Source: Mesorhizobium sp. CAU 1732
GTDB lineage: Bacteria; Pseudomonadota; Alphaproteobacteria; Rhizobiales; Rhizobiaceae
Length of the DNA stretch: 64,000 bases
Reading direction: 5' to 3'
NCBI RefSeq assembly: GCF_039888675.1
Contig: NZ_JBDQQR010000001.1
Coordinates: 1,612,001 to 1,676,000, forward strand
Both the position numbers and the translations under genes were made by a program. This document shows positions 7,487 through 18,126 of this stretch, piece after piece (the first letter of the stretch is position 1; each line of letters begins with the position of its first letter). Below the pieces are notes generated by a model. The model worked only from the letters and a program-made list of their open reading frames with translations. It did not search any database and was not told the origin of the DNA.

Positions 7487-10455
7487 GCAAAAAGGATGCC
7501 GAAGCGCTGGCAAGCGGACGGCTTTGGTTCGGCGTCCCGGCAGCGCCTTTGCGTCCGCTCGATGCCGCGAATGCGAAGGCTGAACTCGCGGATTTGGCGG
7601 AAACGGCGGAGGAGGCGGGCTGTTCGCGCCTTGCAAAGCTGGCAGCCGGCGATACGCCTCTCACCGGCTTTCTCGGTGCGGTCTTCGACCTGTCCCCGTT
7701 TCTTCGGGATGCGGCGCGGCGCAATGTCCGGGCACTGGAAGCCCTGTTCGATACGCCGCTCGACGCCCATATCGATGCGCTGATCGAGCGCATCGGCGTG
7801 TGCTGGAAAAGCGAGGGCCTGACCGAAGCCGCGCTGATGCGCGATCTGCGCCTGCTGAAAGGCGAGGCGCATTTCCTGATCGCGCTGGGCGACCTCGCCG
7901 GCGAGGCGGACGCTCAGAAGACTGTACGTCGGCTGAGCGCGCTGGCGGATGCCTGCACATCGACTGCTGTCGCGTTCCTGCTGCGCGATGCCCACGAGAG
8001 CGGCAAGCTGAAGCTGCCTGACCCGGACGAGCCGTCGATCGGATCGGGCTGGATCGTCATCGGCATGGGCAAGCTCGGCGCGCGCGAGCTCAACTACTCG
8101 TCCGACATCGACCTGATCGTCTTCTTCGATCCGCAGGCACCGGCGATCATCGATCCGATGGACGCGACGGATATCTTCGCGCGGCTCACGCGCAGGCTCG
8201 TGCGCATCCTTCAGGATCGCACCGAGCACGGCTACGTCTTCCGCACAGACCTGCGGCTGCGCCCCGATCCGGGTTCGACGCCGCTCGCCATCTCCGTCGA
8301 TTCGGCACTGCATTACTACGAAAGCCGAGGCCAGAACTGGGAGCGCGCCGCCATGATCAAGGCGCGCCCGGTGGCAGGCGACATCAAGGCCGGGACGGCG
8401 TTCCTCAAGGAACTGACGCCCTATGTCTGGCGCAAATACATGGACTTCGCGGCAATCGCCGACGTCCATTCCATCAAGCGCCAGATCCACGCGCACCGGG
8501 GGCATGGCGAGATCGCGGTCAAGGGCCACAACGTCAAGCTTGGCCGTGGCGGCATCCGCGAGATCGAATTCTTCGTCCAGACGCAGCAACTGATCGCCGG
8601 CGGGCGATTCCACGAATTGCGCGGCCGCGAGACGGTCGCGATGCTGACGATGCTGGCTGCGCGCAACTGGATTTCGGACGAGGCGCGCGATGCGCTGTCG
8701 CACCAGTACTGGTTCCTGCGCGACGTCGAGCATGCCATCCAGATGGTGGCCGACGAGCAGACGCACAATCTGCCCGAGGATGACGAAGGCATCGAGCGCA
8801 TAGCGGCGATGCTGGGCTTCGAGAATGGCGCGGCGTTTTCGAAGTCGTTTCGCGAAGCCCTGCATCTCGTCGAGGGACACTACGCGGCACTCTTCGAGAC
8901 CGCGCCGCAGCTATCCAGCGGGGTCGGAAACCTCGTCTTCACCGGCGATGTCGACGATCCCGGCACCCTCGAAACACTCCACAACATGGGATTTGAGCGG
9001 CCGAGCGACATCTGCCGCGTGATCCGCACCTGGCATTTCGGCCGCTACCGCGCGACGCAGTCCGCCGAGGCGCGCGAACGCCTGACGGAACTGACGCCGG
9101 CGCTCTTGGAAGCGTTCGGCAGGACACGCCGCGCCGACGAGGCGCTGCTGCGTTTCGACGAGTTTCTCGGCGGCCTGCCCGCCGGCATCCAGTTGTTCTC
9201 GCTGCTCCAGTCCAATCCGGCGCTGCTCAATCTGCTGGCGACGATCATGGGCGCTGCCCCGAGACTGGCCGCGATCATCACGCGCCGTGCCCATGTCTTC
9301 GACGGGTTGCTTGATCCCGGCCTGATGTCGGAACTGCCGAACAAGGCCTATCTCGCGGCGCGGCTGGAGGCGTTCCTGCAAGGCGCGGAGCTTCACGAGG
9401 AACGGCTTGACCGGCTGCGCATCTTCGCCGCCGAGCAAAAATTCCTCATCGGCGTTCGCCTGCTGACCGGCGCGATCGACGCCGTGCGCGCCGGCAAGGC
9501 GTTCTCCGATCTCGCCGACCTGACGATCGGCGCAGCGCTCGACGCGGTGATGGCGGAGTTTGCCGTGCGCCACGGCCATGTGGCCGGCGGCAGGGTCGCG
9601 ATTCTCGGCATGGGCAAGCTCGGCAGCCGCGAACTGACCGCCGGCTCCGACGTCGATCTGATCCTGCTCTACGATCACGATCCGGAAGCAGACGAATCCG
9701 ATGGCGAGAAGGGGCTCGCGCCGTCGCACTATTATGCGCGGCTGACCCAGCGCCTCATCGCGGCCGTTTCGGCTCCGACAGCGGAGGGTGTGCTCTACGA
9801 ACTCGATTTGCGGCTTCGTCCGTCAGGCAACAAGGGACCGGTGGCGACGCATATCGACTCGTTCCGCAAGTACCAGCGCGAGGAGGCGTGGACGTGGGAG
9901 CACATGGCGCTGACGCGTGCGCGTCCGGTCGCCGGTGATCCGGCGTTTTGCGAGGTCGTGACGCAGGATGTCGAGACGGTGCTTGCGCAGGATGGCGACA
10001 CCGCGAAAATCCTGCGCGATGCCGTCGACATGCGCGGCACGATCGCCGAGGAAAAGCCGCCCCGGAACATCTGGGACCTCAAGCTCATCAAGGGCGGTCA
10101 GATCGACCTCGAATTCATCGCGCAATGCGCGCGCCTGACCGGCAACATCGAACCGGACACATGGCCGCCGACCTCGACGGGCGATGCGCTGTCGCGGCTC
10201 ACGCCCGGCTTCTGCGATGCGCAGGCGCGCGAGGAACTGGAGGCGGCCTACGAGCTCTATCTGACGCTCACGCAGATCATGCGGCTCTGCCTCACCGGGC
10301 CGTTTGAGCCGGAGGATGTTCCGCCCGGCCTTGCCGATCTCCTCCTGAGAAGCACCGATCTGCCGGAGCTCCCGGTGCTGGAAGCGCATATCAAGGAGAC
10401 ATCGAAGCGCGTCGAAAAGCATTTCGGCGCGCTGCTGGGGAAGGGACTCGGCTGA
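7483..10455 (+). CDS. glnE: Bifunctional glutamine synthetase adenylyltransferase/adenylyl-removing enzyme
   Basis: A 990-residue enzyme that adds AMP to, or removes it from, glutamine synthetase in response to PII proteins and glutamine. Two nucleotidyltransferase domains are visible, each with the GMGKLGxREL signature and paired acidic residues: about residues 195-220 (SSDIDLIVFFD, adenylyl-removing half) and about 708-735 (GSDVDLILLYD, adenylylating half). A GlnD-PII-uridylyltransferase-like helical domain follows each. Length is full. The start ATG overlaps the kinase stop. The gene ends one base before the stop codon of the convergent PAS kinase. Confidence 0.97.
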   Translation: MSKKDAEALASGRLWFGVPAAPLRPLDAANAKAELADLAETAEEAGCSRLAKLAAGDTPLTGFLGAVFDLSPFLRDAARRNVRALEALFDTPLDAHIDALIERIGVCWKSEGLTEAALMRDLRLLKGEAHFLIALGDLAGEADAQKTVRRLSALADACTSTAVAFLLRDAHESGKLKLPDPDEPSIGSGWIVIGMGKLGARELNYSSDIDLIVFFDPQAPAIIDPMDATDIFARLTRRLVRILQDRTEHGYVFRTDLRLRPDPGSTPLAISVDSALHYYESRGQNWERAAMIKARPVAGDIKAGTAFLKELTPYVWRKYMDFAAIADVHSIKRQIHAHRGHGEIAVKGHNVKLGRGGIREIEFFVQTQQLIAGGRFHELRGRETVAMLTMLAARNWISDEARDALSHQYWFLRDVEHAIQMVADEQTHNLPEDDEGIERIAAMLGFENGAAFSKSFREALHLVEGHYAALFETAPQLSSGVGNLVFTGDVDDPGTLETLHNMGFERPSDICRVIRTWHFGRYRATQSAEARERLTELTPALLEAFGRTRRADEALLRFDEFLGGLPAGIQLFSLLQSNPALLNLLATIMGAAPRLAAIITRRAHVFDGLLDPGLMSELPNKAYLAARLEAFLQGAELHEERLDRLRIFAAEQKFLIGVRLLTGAIDAVRAGKAFSDLADLTIGAALDAVMAEFAVRHGHVAGGRVAILGMGKLGSRELTAGSDVDLILLYDHDPEADESDGEKGLAPSHYYARLTQRLIAAVSAPTAEGVLYELDLRLRPSGNKGPVATHIDSFRKYQREEAWTWEHMALTRARPVAGDPAFCEVVTQDVETVLAQDGDTAKILRDAVDMRGTIAEEKPPRNIWDLKLIKGGQIDLEFIAQCARLTGNIEPDTWPPTSTGDALSRLTPGFCDAQAREELEAAYELYLTLTQIMRLCLTGPFEPEDVPPGLADLLLRSTDLPELPVLEAHIKETSKRVEKHFGALLGKGLG

Positions 10456-10456
10456 G

Positions 10457-12787
10457 TTATGCCGCTCTCTTGAGCTGCTCGCGGATCGGGATGCGCACCG
10501 AGACGATCGTGCCGACGCCCTCGGTGGAGCGGATTTTCAGCGCACCGCCATGCAGCTCGGCAAGCGAACGCGAGATCGCGAGACCGAGGCCCGAGCCGGT
10601 GTGGTTCTTGGAAAACTGGTTCTGAACCTGCTCGAACGGGCGTCCGAGATTGCGCAGCGCATCCTTGGGAATGCCGCAGCCCGTATCCTCGATCGACAGC
10701 ATGATCGCACCGGACACCTTGCGCGCGCGCAGCGATATGTGGCCGCCATGTCCCGTGAATTTCACCGCGTTCGACAGGAGATTGATGACGATCTGCTTGA
10801 TCGCGCGCCGGTCGGCGAACAGCACCATCGAATTCGAAATCTTGGTGTCGAGCGTGATCGACTTCTCTGCCGCCTGTAGGGCGACGACCCGCACCGTCTC
10901 GCTGATGAGGGGGAAGAGATCGATCCCCTCACGCTCGATCGAGAACTGGCCCGCCTCGATCTTCGACATATCGAGAATGTCGTTGATGACGCCCAGCAGA
11001 TAGGTGCCGCTCGAATGGATGTCCTTGACGTACTCGTCGTATTTCGGCGCGCCGAGAGGACCGAACAAGGCGGTCTGCATCATCTCCGAGAAGCCGATGA
11101 TCGCGTTGAGCGGCGTGCGCAGTTCGTGTGACATGTTGGCGAGGAACTCGGACTTCGCGCGATTGGCCGCTTCCGCGCGTTCGGTTTCCTTCATGTATTT
11201 GCGGTTGAGGTCGACCAGTTCGGTCGTGCGCTCGCCCTCGGCCTTCCGGGCCAGGCTGAGGTCGTGGATGGTCGCCATCAGGCGGCGCTCGCTGTCGACC
11301 AGCTTTTCCTGATGCTGCTTCAACTGCGTGATGTCGGCGCCCACGGACACCAGACCGCCATCGCGGGTCTTGAGTTCGTTCACCTGCAGCCAGCGCCCGT
11401 CCGCCAGTTGCCGCTCATAGGTCGCGGCACCGCTGTGGCCGCTGGAATTGGCAAGGCGGCGCTCATGGAGAAGCGCCGTCATGCGCTTTTCGATCAGGTC
11501 GCGCGGCGTGCCGGGGACGATGTCGTGGTCCGGCAGGCCGTTATCCTGCTGGTACTTGGAATTGCACATCACCAGGCATTGTGCGGAATCCCACAGAACG
11601 AAGGATTCCGAGATGTTCTCGATCGCGGTGCGAAGCCGCATGTCGGCGGTTTCGGAACGCTGGGCGAGCGTGCGCTGCTCGGTGATGTCGACGGCGATGC
11701 CGATGAGGTGGATTTCAGGCGCGTCGGGATCGCTCACTTGCGCCTTCGCGCGGATCCAGACCCACTGTCCGTCGGCGTGCCGCATGCGGAAGATGCGGTC
11801 GATCTGGTCGACTTCGCGCGAGACGATGCGGTTGGCGAGTTCGAAGAGATCGGCATCGTCGGGATGGATGATCTCGGAGACTGAGCCGAAGGACAGCATG
11901 GCCTCCGACGCTTCATAGCCGAGCATGTCGTACATGGAGCGCGACCAGTACATCCTGCCGCGAACCATGTCCCAGTCCCACAGCCCGCATCGCCCGCGCA
12001 CCAGAGCGAGATCGACGCGGTTGTGCGCCTCCAGATAGAGCCTGTCGGCAGCCTGCGCCCGCGCGGCCTGGCCGAAATAGGCATAGAGGATGACCAGCAG
12101 AACGGCTGCCGTGGCGGCGAAGAGCGTGACGTTCAGCGTCACCGATTTGCGCCAGTCCGCGAACACCGCATCCTGCGCGATCATCGCGATCGCCGCACCC
12201 TGGCGGCCGTCCGCGATGCCCATCGCGGCGTACCAGACCTCGTCCGCGATCCGCACTTCCATCACCCCGGCGCGGTTGCCGAACAGGAACAGCGGCTGCC
12301 CGCCGCCGATGAAGCTTTCGAGCTGGCGGCCGATCCATGGCGAGCCGGACTGCGTCGCGGCCTTCACCACGAAACTGTCGTCGGTGATCATCAGCGCGTG
12401 GCGGTTGCCGATCGAGCCCTGGGTCGCGATGTCTTCGATGAGCGCGTCGAATGCGGCGGCGTCGAGCGGCCCGTCGCTTTGGGCGGCCGTGAGGGCATAG
12501 CCCATCTGGCCCGCCGCGAGCCCGAGCAGCCCCTTCGCCGAGCGCTCGACTTCCTCGTGATGCGTCATCAAGGACAGGCAGCGCGTGCCGGCGATCACGA
12601 CGAGAAAAACGATGATCAGGAACGGGATCAGGCTGCGCAGAATTGGCTCCGCTGCGAGAAGGCGCTTGTAGGCCGGCGCGGCAATCATGCGCGCATGGCC
12701 GGTCAGGCCGGAACTGGCGCGTCGTGCCGCCGTATGTCGGGCATAAAAACTGCCCTCGGGCGCGCTCCACGCGTCCGCCTTTGCCAT
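10457..12787 (-). CDS. Membrane PAS-domain sensor histidine kinase
   Basis: A 776-residue hybrid-free kinase. Two membrane helices (about residues 45-67 and 205-228) flank an extracytoplasmic sensor segment. PAS domains follow: PAS/PAC at about 255-375 with the usual IGIAVDITEQ ending, and a PAS-like segment to about 500. A coiled region precedes the H-box with His554 (in ANMSHELRTPLNAI), then HATPase with N, G1 and G2 boxes. The frame is open further upstream, but the chosen ATG is preceded by GGGGAGCC at proper spacing. No cognate regulator lies next to it, so it is an orphan kinase here. It is convergent with glnE. Confidence 0.9.
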   Translation of the reverse strand: MAKADAWSAPEGSFYARHTAARRASSGLTGHARMIAAPAYKRLLAAEPILRSLIPFLIIVFLVVIAGTRCLSLMTHHEEVERSAKGLLGLAAGQMGYALTAAQSDGPLDAAAFDALIEDIATQGSIGNRHALMITDDSFVVKAATQSGSPWIGRQLESFIGGGQPLFLFGNRAGVMEVRIADEVWYAAMGIADGRQGAAIAMIAQDAVFADWRKSVTLNVTLFAATAAVLLVILYAYFGQAARAQAADRLYLEAHNRVDLALVRGRCGLWDWDMVRGRMYWSRSMYDMLGYEASEAMLSFGSVSEIIHPDDADLFELANRIVSREVDQIDRIFRMRHADGQWVWIRAKAQVSDPDAPEIHLIGIAVDITEQRTLAQRSETADMRLRTAIENISESFVLWDSAQCLVMCNSKYQQDNGLPDHDIVPGTPRDLIEKRMTALLHERRLANSSGHSGAATYERQLADGRWLQVNELKTRDGGLVSVGADITQLKQHQEKLVDSERRLMATIHDLSLARKAEGERTTELVDLNRKYMKETERAEAANRAKSEFLANMSHELRTPLNAIIGFSEMMQTALFGPLGAPKYDEYVKDIHSSGTYLLGVINDILDMSKIEAGQFSIEREGIDLFPLISETVRVVALQAAEKSITLDTKISNSMVLFADRRAIKQIVINLLSNAVKFTGHGGHISLRARKVSGAIMLSIEDTGCGIPKDALRNLGRPFEQVQNQFSKNHTGSGLGLAISRSLAELHGGALKIRSTEGVGTIVSVRIPIREQLKRAA

Positions 12788-12971
12788 CGAATGGCTCCCC
12801 GATCCTGTCCCTCTGGTGATCCGGTAACGCCGCACGCCCGAATCTGCCCTAAAGAATCAGAGGTGATTCGCGCTGTCTAGTGGGGTGATTCGTAAAAGTT
12901 TAAGAATCGTTGCCGAAGAGACGAAAATGAGGCGCTTGCGCGCCGAGGCAGGACGGTTTCGCCCCGCTCCC

Positions 12972-15617
12972 TCAAGCCAATGTCCGTTCGATGATGTCGC
13001 GCAGGTCGCTCGACAAATCGTCGGGGGCTGCGATCGTGAGCAGCGCCTCGCGTGCCGCCGCCTGGCGCGTCGGCTCCAACGAGCGCCATGAGCGCATCGC
13101 CGTGGCCAGCCGTGCGGCGAGCTGCGGGTTCCGCTTCTCGATTTCCAGAACCGTCTCCGCGAAGAACGTGTAGCCGGCCCCGTCGGCGCGGTGGAAGCCG
13201 GTCTGGTTCAGCGTCGAGAACGTTCCGATCAGCGCGCGCACGCGGTTCGGGTTCGACAGCGAGAAACCCTGATGCGTCATCAGCGCCTTGACGCGATCGA
13301 CCGCGTCGGCACCCGGTATCGTCGCCTGCGTCTGATACCATTTGTCCATGACGAGCGGATCGTGGCCGTACTGCGTCTCGAACGCGGCCAGCGCGTCGGT
13401 CGTGCGCGCATGGCCGGGGAAACGATGCGCAAGCACCGTCATCGCGGCCGCCTTGTCGGTCATGTTGGTGGCCTGATCGAACTGGCGCGCGGCAAGCGAC
13501 GGATCCTCCGCACCGACGGCCAGATAATCGAGCAACACGTTGCGAAGCGCGCGCTTGCCCGCACTGTCGGCATCCGGGCTGAACGTTCCGCCGCCGTCGA
13601 AACCGTCATAGAGCGCCTGAAAGCGCTCGCCGTTCGCCTTCGCGATTGCCGATGCCAGCGCATCGCGGCTGACACGGATCGCGTCCGGGTCGATGTTCGT
13701 GCCGATATCGCGCGCGACGTCTGCTTCGCCCGGCAGCGTCAGCGCGAGCGCGCGGAAGGCGGGTTCCAGGCTCTCGTCCGATGCGATGTCGCCAATCGCC
13801 GCGATCAGACCCGTGGGGAACTCCGGCGCCTTCTGCCCGCGCACGCTGCGAAAGCCGTGGATGAGCGCGTCGGTGAACAGCGTGTAGAGCGACTGCCATC
13901 GCGAGACGAGATCGCTGTCGTGGCGCGCCAGGAACAGGAGGTCGTCGGCCCGCTGCTCGACCGAGAGCGTGATCGGGGCGGAGAAGCCGCGATTGAGCGA
14001 CACGACCGGGCGCTCCCGCACGCCCTGGAAGCGCACGATTTGCCGGCGCTTGCGGACATGGATGACGCCGTTCTCGACCGTCGCACCCTCGACGGAAGTG
14101 GGCGTGATATCGCTGCCGTCTTCGCCGACGAGACCGAAGGCGAGCGGGATGTGCATCAGCCGCTTGCGGCTTTCAGACGGCGTCGGCGGCACGGACTGCT
14201 CGATCTCGATCCGGAACTCCTGATGCTCCGCATCGTGCGCGGTCGAGATCGTGAGGTTCGGCGTGCCGGCCTGATGATACCAGAGCGCGAACTGCGACAG
14301 ATCGTGATCCGACGCGTCCTCGAAGGCCGCGAGGAAATCCTCGATCGTGGCCGCGTCGCCGTCATGACGCTCGATATAGAGCTTCATGCCCTTCCGGAAA
14401 TCGTCCGGTCCGAGGATCGTGCGGATCATGCGCACCACCTCCGAACCCTTTTCGTAGACGGTCGCCGTGTAGAAATTGTTGATCTCGCGATAGCGGCGCG
14501 GCCGCACCGGATGCGCCAGCGGGCCCTGGTCCTCGGGAAACTGGTGTGCCCGCAAGGTGCGCACTTCGGCGATGCGCTTGACCGCGCGAGACCGCTGGTC
14601 CGCCGAGAATTCATGATCGCGAAAAACGGTCAGGCCTTCCTTCAGGCAGAGCTGGAACCAGTCGCGGCAAGTGATTCTGTTGCCTGTCCAATTGTGGAAA
14701 TACTCATGCGCGATGATCGCCTCGATATTGGCGAAATCCGCATCCGTCGCCGTCGCCTCGTCGGCAAGAACGTATTTATCGTTGAAGATGTTGAGGCCCT
14801 TGTTCTCCATCGCGCCCATGTTGAAGTCGGACACGGCGACGATGTTGAATACGTCGAGATCGTATTCGAGGCCGAACACCTCTTCATCCCAGCTCATGGA
14901 GCGCTTGAGCGCGTCCATCGCATAGGCCGCGCGATCCTGCTTGCCATGCTCGACATAGATGCCGAGGGCGACCTTGCGGCCGGACGCCGTCGTGAATTCA
15001 TCGTGGAGACCGGCGAGATCACCAGCCACCAGCGCGAAAAGATAGGATGGCTTGGGAAACGGATCGTGCCAGACGACGAAGTGACGGCCACCGGCCAGGT
15101 CGCCTTGCTCGACGAGATTGCCGTTCGACAAAAGCAGCGGCGCCTGCGCCCGCTCGGCCTCGATGCGCACCGTGTAGACCGAGAGCATGTCGGGCCGGTC
15201 GGTGAAATAGGTGATGCGGCGAAAGCCTTCCGGCTCGCACTGCGTGCAATAGACGCCGTTGGTGCGGAACAGCCCCATGAGCGTTCCGTTGCGCGACGGA
15301 TCGATGCGCGTCACGATCGTCAGTTGGAAGGCTTCGTCATGCGGCGGGTTCGCGATCGTCAGGTGCTGGGGATCGGAACTGAACGCGTCATCGGCCAACG
15401 GCTTTCCGTCGATCGCGACGCTGACGAGCGTGAGTTCGTCGCCATCCAGAACGAGCGGAGTGCCCGGCGCGATGCCCTGGCGTCGCTCGATGTCGAGCAC
15501 GGCGGTGACGACAGTCGCTTCCGGCGAGAGCGCGAAGGCGAGGCTGGTGCGCGGGATCAGATAGTCGCTCGGGCGATAGTCCTCGATACGGAAGACCTGG
15601 CCAGTGTCCTTGCGCAT
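12972..15617 (-). CDS. pepN: Aminopeptidase N (M1 family)
   Basis: An 881-residue zinc aminopeptidase of the E. coli PepN subtype that removes N-terminal residues from peptides in the cytoplasm. The substrate-recognition GAMEN motif is seen (NMGAMENKGLN, about residue 267). The zinc site HEYFHNW holds His304, Glu305 and His308, with the downstream zinc Glu expected in the LTVFRDHEFS region. The C-terminal DUF3458/ARM domains fill the rest, and length is usual. It is read divergently from the molybdenum hydroxylase gene. Confidence 0.96.
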   Translation of the reverse strand: MRKDTGQVFRIEDYRPSDYLIPRTSLAFALSPEATVVTAVLDIERRQGIAPGTPLVLDGDELTLVSVAIDGKPLADDAFSSDPQHLTIANPPHDEAFQLTIVTRIDPSRNGTLMGLFRTNGVYCTQCEPEGFRRITYFTDRPDMLSVYTVRIEAERAQAPLLLSNGNLVEQGDLAGGRHFVVWHDPFPKPSYLFALVAGDLAGLHDEFTTASGRKVALGIYVEHGKQDRAAYAMDALKRSMSWDEEVFGLEYDLDVFNIVAVSDFNMGAMENKGLNIFNDKYVLADEATATDADFANIEAIIAHEYFHNWTGNRITCRDWFQLCLKEGLTVFRDHEFSADQRSRAVKRIAEVRTLRAHQFPEDQGPLAHPVRPRRYREINNFYTATVYEKGSEVVRMIRTILGPDDFRKGMKLYIERHDGDAATIEDFLAAFEDASDHDLSQFALWYHQAGTPNLTISTAHDAEHQEFRIEIEQSVPPTPSESRKRLMHIPLAFGLVGEDGSDITPTSVEGATVENGVIHVRKRRQIVRFQGVRERPVVSLNRGFSAPITLSVEQRADDLLFLARHDSDLVSRWQSLYTLFTDALIHGFRSVRGQKAPEFPTGLIAAIGDIASDESLEPAFRALALTLPGEADVARDIGTNIDPDAIRVSRDALASAIAKANGERFQALYDGFDGGGTFSPDADSAGKRALRNVLLDYLAVGAEDPSLAARQFDQATNMTDKAAAMTVLAHRFPGHARTTDALAAFETQYGHDPLVMDKWYQTQATIPGADAVDRVKALMTHQGFSLSNPNRVRALIGTFSTLNQTGFHRADGAGYTFFAETVLEIEKRNPQLAARLATAMRSWRSLEPTRQAAAREALLTIAAPDDLSSDLRDIIERTLA

Positions 15618-15753
15618 GCTGTCGTCCCCGTCCTGCCGCGTCGTTTCCGACCGTCCAATTATGAGTCGTGGTCTTTACATGATACGGGCGCTGGACAAAA
15701 CTGCGGCGGCTTCACACCGACCCTCATCAGCAAACCGTTTCCGGGAAATCTCC

Positions 15754-18066
15754 ATGAACGTCATGACTCCGAAGTTCGGAATGGGTGCATCCGTCCTGCG
15801 CAAGGAAGACGATGCCTTCATCACCGGACGCGGCCGCTACACCGACGATATCAGGCAGGACGGCGTGCTGCACGGATACGTCCTGCGCTCGCCCGTAGCG
15901 AAGGGGACGTTCACGATCGGCTCGACCGACGCAGCGAAGGCTGCCGACGGCGTCCATCTGGTGCTGACCGGCGCAGACCTCGCGCATCTGGGCGATCTGA
16001 AATCCGGCGCGATGCAGAAGCAGCCGGACGGAACGCGCGCGCCGACACGCGACATCCCGATCCTGTGCCGCGATCGTGTGAACTATGTCGGCGATGCGGT
16101 CGCCTTCGTGGTGGCGGACACCCGCGCGCAGGCGCAGGACGCGGCGGAACTCATCGAGATCGATTTCGACGGCGAAGACGCGGTCGCCCTGACGGCGCGC
16201 GCGCTCGACGACGATGCGGCTCTGGTCTGGCCCGAGCTCGGCTCGAACCAGGCGATGCAGTACCAGATCGGCGATCCCGACAAGACGAAAGCCGCCTTCG
16301 ACAAGGCCGATCACGTCACGTCGATCGAGTTCTACAACAACCGCCTCGTCTGCAATTACATGGAAGCGCGGGCAGCACTTGCCGAATGGCGCGCGGACGA
16401 AGATCGTTTCGTGCTGACGACGGGATCGCAGGGCGTTCACTCCATGCGCAGGGTCCTGTGCGACGTCGTCTTCAACATTCCGCACGAGAAGCTGCGGGTG
16501 ATCACGCCCGATGTGGGCGGCGGTTTCGGCCCGAAGACCTTCGTCTACCGCGAGTATCCTCTGGTGATGGAAGCGGCCAAACGGCTGGGCAAGCCCGTGA
16601 AATGGACCGGCGACCGGACCGAGCATTTCATGACGGATGCGCAGGGGCGCGACAACGTCGTCAAGGCCGAGATGGCGATGGACAAGGATGGCCGCTTCCT
16701 CGGGCTGCGGGTCAACCTCGTCGCCAATCTCGGCGCTTACGTCCATCAGTTCGGGCCGTACATTCCCTATATGGGCGCCAGCATGTCCACCGGCGTCTAC
16801 GACATCGAGGCGCTCGATGTGCTGATCACCGGCGTCTACACGAACACCTGTCCGGTCGATGCCTATCGCGGGGCAGGGCGGCCCGAGGCGGCCTTCCTGC
16901 TCGAGAAGCTCGTCGATTGCTGCGCGCGCGACATGAAGCTGGAGCCGCATGAAATCCGGCGGCGCAACTTCATCCGGCCCGAGCAGTTCCCGTACACGAC
17001 GCCGACAGGCCGCGCCTACGATGTCGGCGAATTCGAGGGCCATATGGACGCAGCCCTCGAACGGTCCGACTGGAACGGTTTCGACACGCGACAGGCCGCA
17101 TCGACCGATGCCGGCAGGATACGCGGCATCGGCATGGCAACCTATATCGAGGCCTGCGCCTTCGCGGGCTCCGAGCCGGCCCATGTCGAGCTCAACGGCG
17201 ACGGCACCGTCACGCTTCTCATCGGCACCCAGTCGAACGGGCAGGGCCATGCGACGGCCTACGCGCAGTTCGTTGCCGAGAAGCTGGGCGTCGATATCGC
17301 CAGGGTGAATGTCCACCAGGGCGACACGGATCGCCTCGCCAAGGGTGGCGGAACGGGCGGCTCGCGCTCGATCCCGCTGGGTGGCGTCTCCGCCGCGCGG
17401 GCCGGCGAGGATCTGGCCGAAAAGATCAAGCGCATCGCAGCCGACGAACTCGAAGCCTCGTCAGCCGATATCGAGCTGGAAGGCGGCGAGGCGCGCATCG
17501 TGGGCACGGATCGCCGCATCGATTTCGCGTCCATCGCGAAGGCGGCGAAGAATGCCGACGATATCAAGGGGTTCGGCGAATTCGTTCAGACCGAAGCCAC
17601 CTATCCCAACGGCACGCATATCTGCGAGGTCGAGATCGATCCCGAAACCGGCCGCACCGAAATCGTCAACTACACCATCGTCGATGATTTCGGCGCGATC
17701 GTGAACCCCATCCTTCTCGCTGGCCAGGTGCATGGCGGGGTCGTGCAGGGCATCGGGCAGGCGCTCACCGAGGACACGATCTATAGCGAGGACGGCCAGC
17801 TCCTGACCGCGAGCTTCATGGATTACGGCATGCCGCGCGCCGACGACGTCCCGTCCTTCCACTTCGAGATGCGCAACGTGCCGTCGACGACCAACGCGCT
17901 CGGCATCAAGGGCGCGGGCGAGGCCGGGACGATCGGGTCCACGCCGGCCGTTCTCAACGCCGTCACCGACGCGCTTCACAGAGCCTACGGAATCGGACAT
18001 ATCGAGATGCCGGCAACGCCCTCGCGGGTGTGGGCGGCAATTTCGGAGGCAAAATCCTCGAAGTGA
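15754..18066 (+). CDS. Xanthine dehydrogenase family molybdopterin-binding (large) subunit, CoxL-like, orphan
   Basis: This 770-residue protein of the molybdenum hydroxylase family has an N-terminal a/b hammerhead domain (about 20-135) and the molybdopterin-cytosine-dinucleotide domains after it. The active-site loop reads AYRGAGR (residues 370-376), the form II pattern, not the AYxCSFR of true CO dehydrogenases. The catalytic glutamate is Glu723 in KGAGEAGTIGS. It should work with a FAD subunit and a 2Fe-2S subunit, but neither is adjacent. The open frame begins earlier (15604), but the ATG chosen starts the conserved MNVMTPKFGMGASV region. The substrate is unknown. Confidence 0.9.
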   Translation: MNVMTPKFGMGASVLRKEDDAFITGRGRYTDDIRQDGVLHGYVLRSPVAKGTFTIGSTDAAKAADGVHLVLTGADLAHLGDLKSGAMQKQPDGTRAPTRDIPILCRDRVNYVGDAVAFVVADTRAQAQDAAELIEIDFDGEDAVALTARALDDDAALVWPELGSNQAMQYQIGDPDKTKAAFDKADHVTSIEFYNNRLVCNYMEARAALAEWRADEDRFVLTTGSQGVHSMRRVLCDVVFNIPHEKLRVITPDVGGGFGPKTFVYREYPLVMEAAKRLGKPVKWTGDRTEHFMTDAQGRDNVVKAEMAMDKDGRFLGLRVNLVANLGAYVHQFGPYIPYMGASMSTGVYDIEALDVLITGVYTNTCPVDAYRGAGRPEAAFLLEKLVDCCARDMKLEPHEIRRRNFIRPEQFPYTTPTGRAYDVGEFEGHMDAALERSDWNGFDTRQAASTDAGRIRGIGMATYIEACAFAGSEPAHVELNGDGTVTLLIGTQSNGQGHATAYAQFVAEKLGVDIARVNVHQGDTDRLAKGGGTGGSRSIPLGGVSAARAGEDLAEKIKRIAADELEASSADIELEGGEARIVGTDRRIDFASIAKAAKNADDIKGFGEFVQTEATYPNGTHICEVEIDPETGRTEIVNYTIVDDFGAIVNPILLAGQVHGGVVQGIGQALTEDTIYSEDGQLLTASFMDYGMPRADDVPSFHFEMRNVPSTTNALGIKGAGEAGTIGSTPAVLNAVTDALHRAYGIGHIEMPATPSRVWAAISEAKSSK

Positions 18067-18126
18067 GACACGCCTGATGTCCCCAGACCCTGCCGCCGGC
18101 GCGTACCGGCGGCACGCAGCTTCCTG

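Noticed and set aside
13191..16952. Very long open frame on the plus strand opposite pepN (over 1200 codons)
   Set aside because: It runs antisense to the aminopeptidase and through the start of the molybdenum hydroxylase, has no domain, and is rich in Arg/Ala/Gly as expected of high-GC antisense frames. Similar long antisense frames opposite ccmF, degP, ybbP-like relics and mccA were rejected for the same reason.
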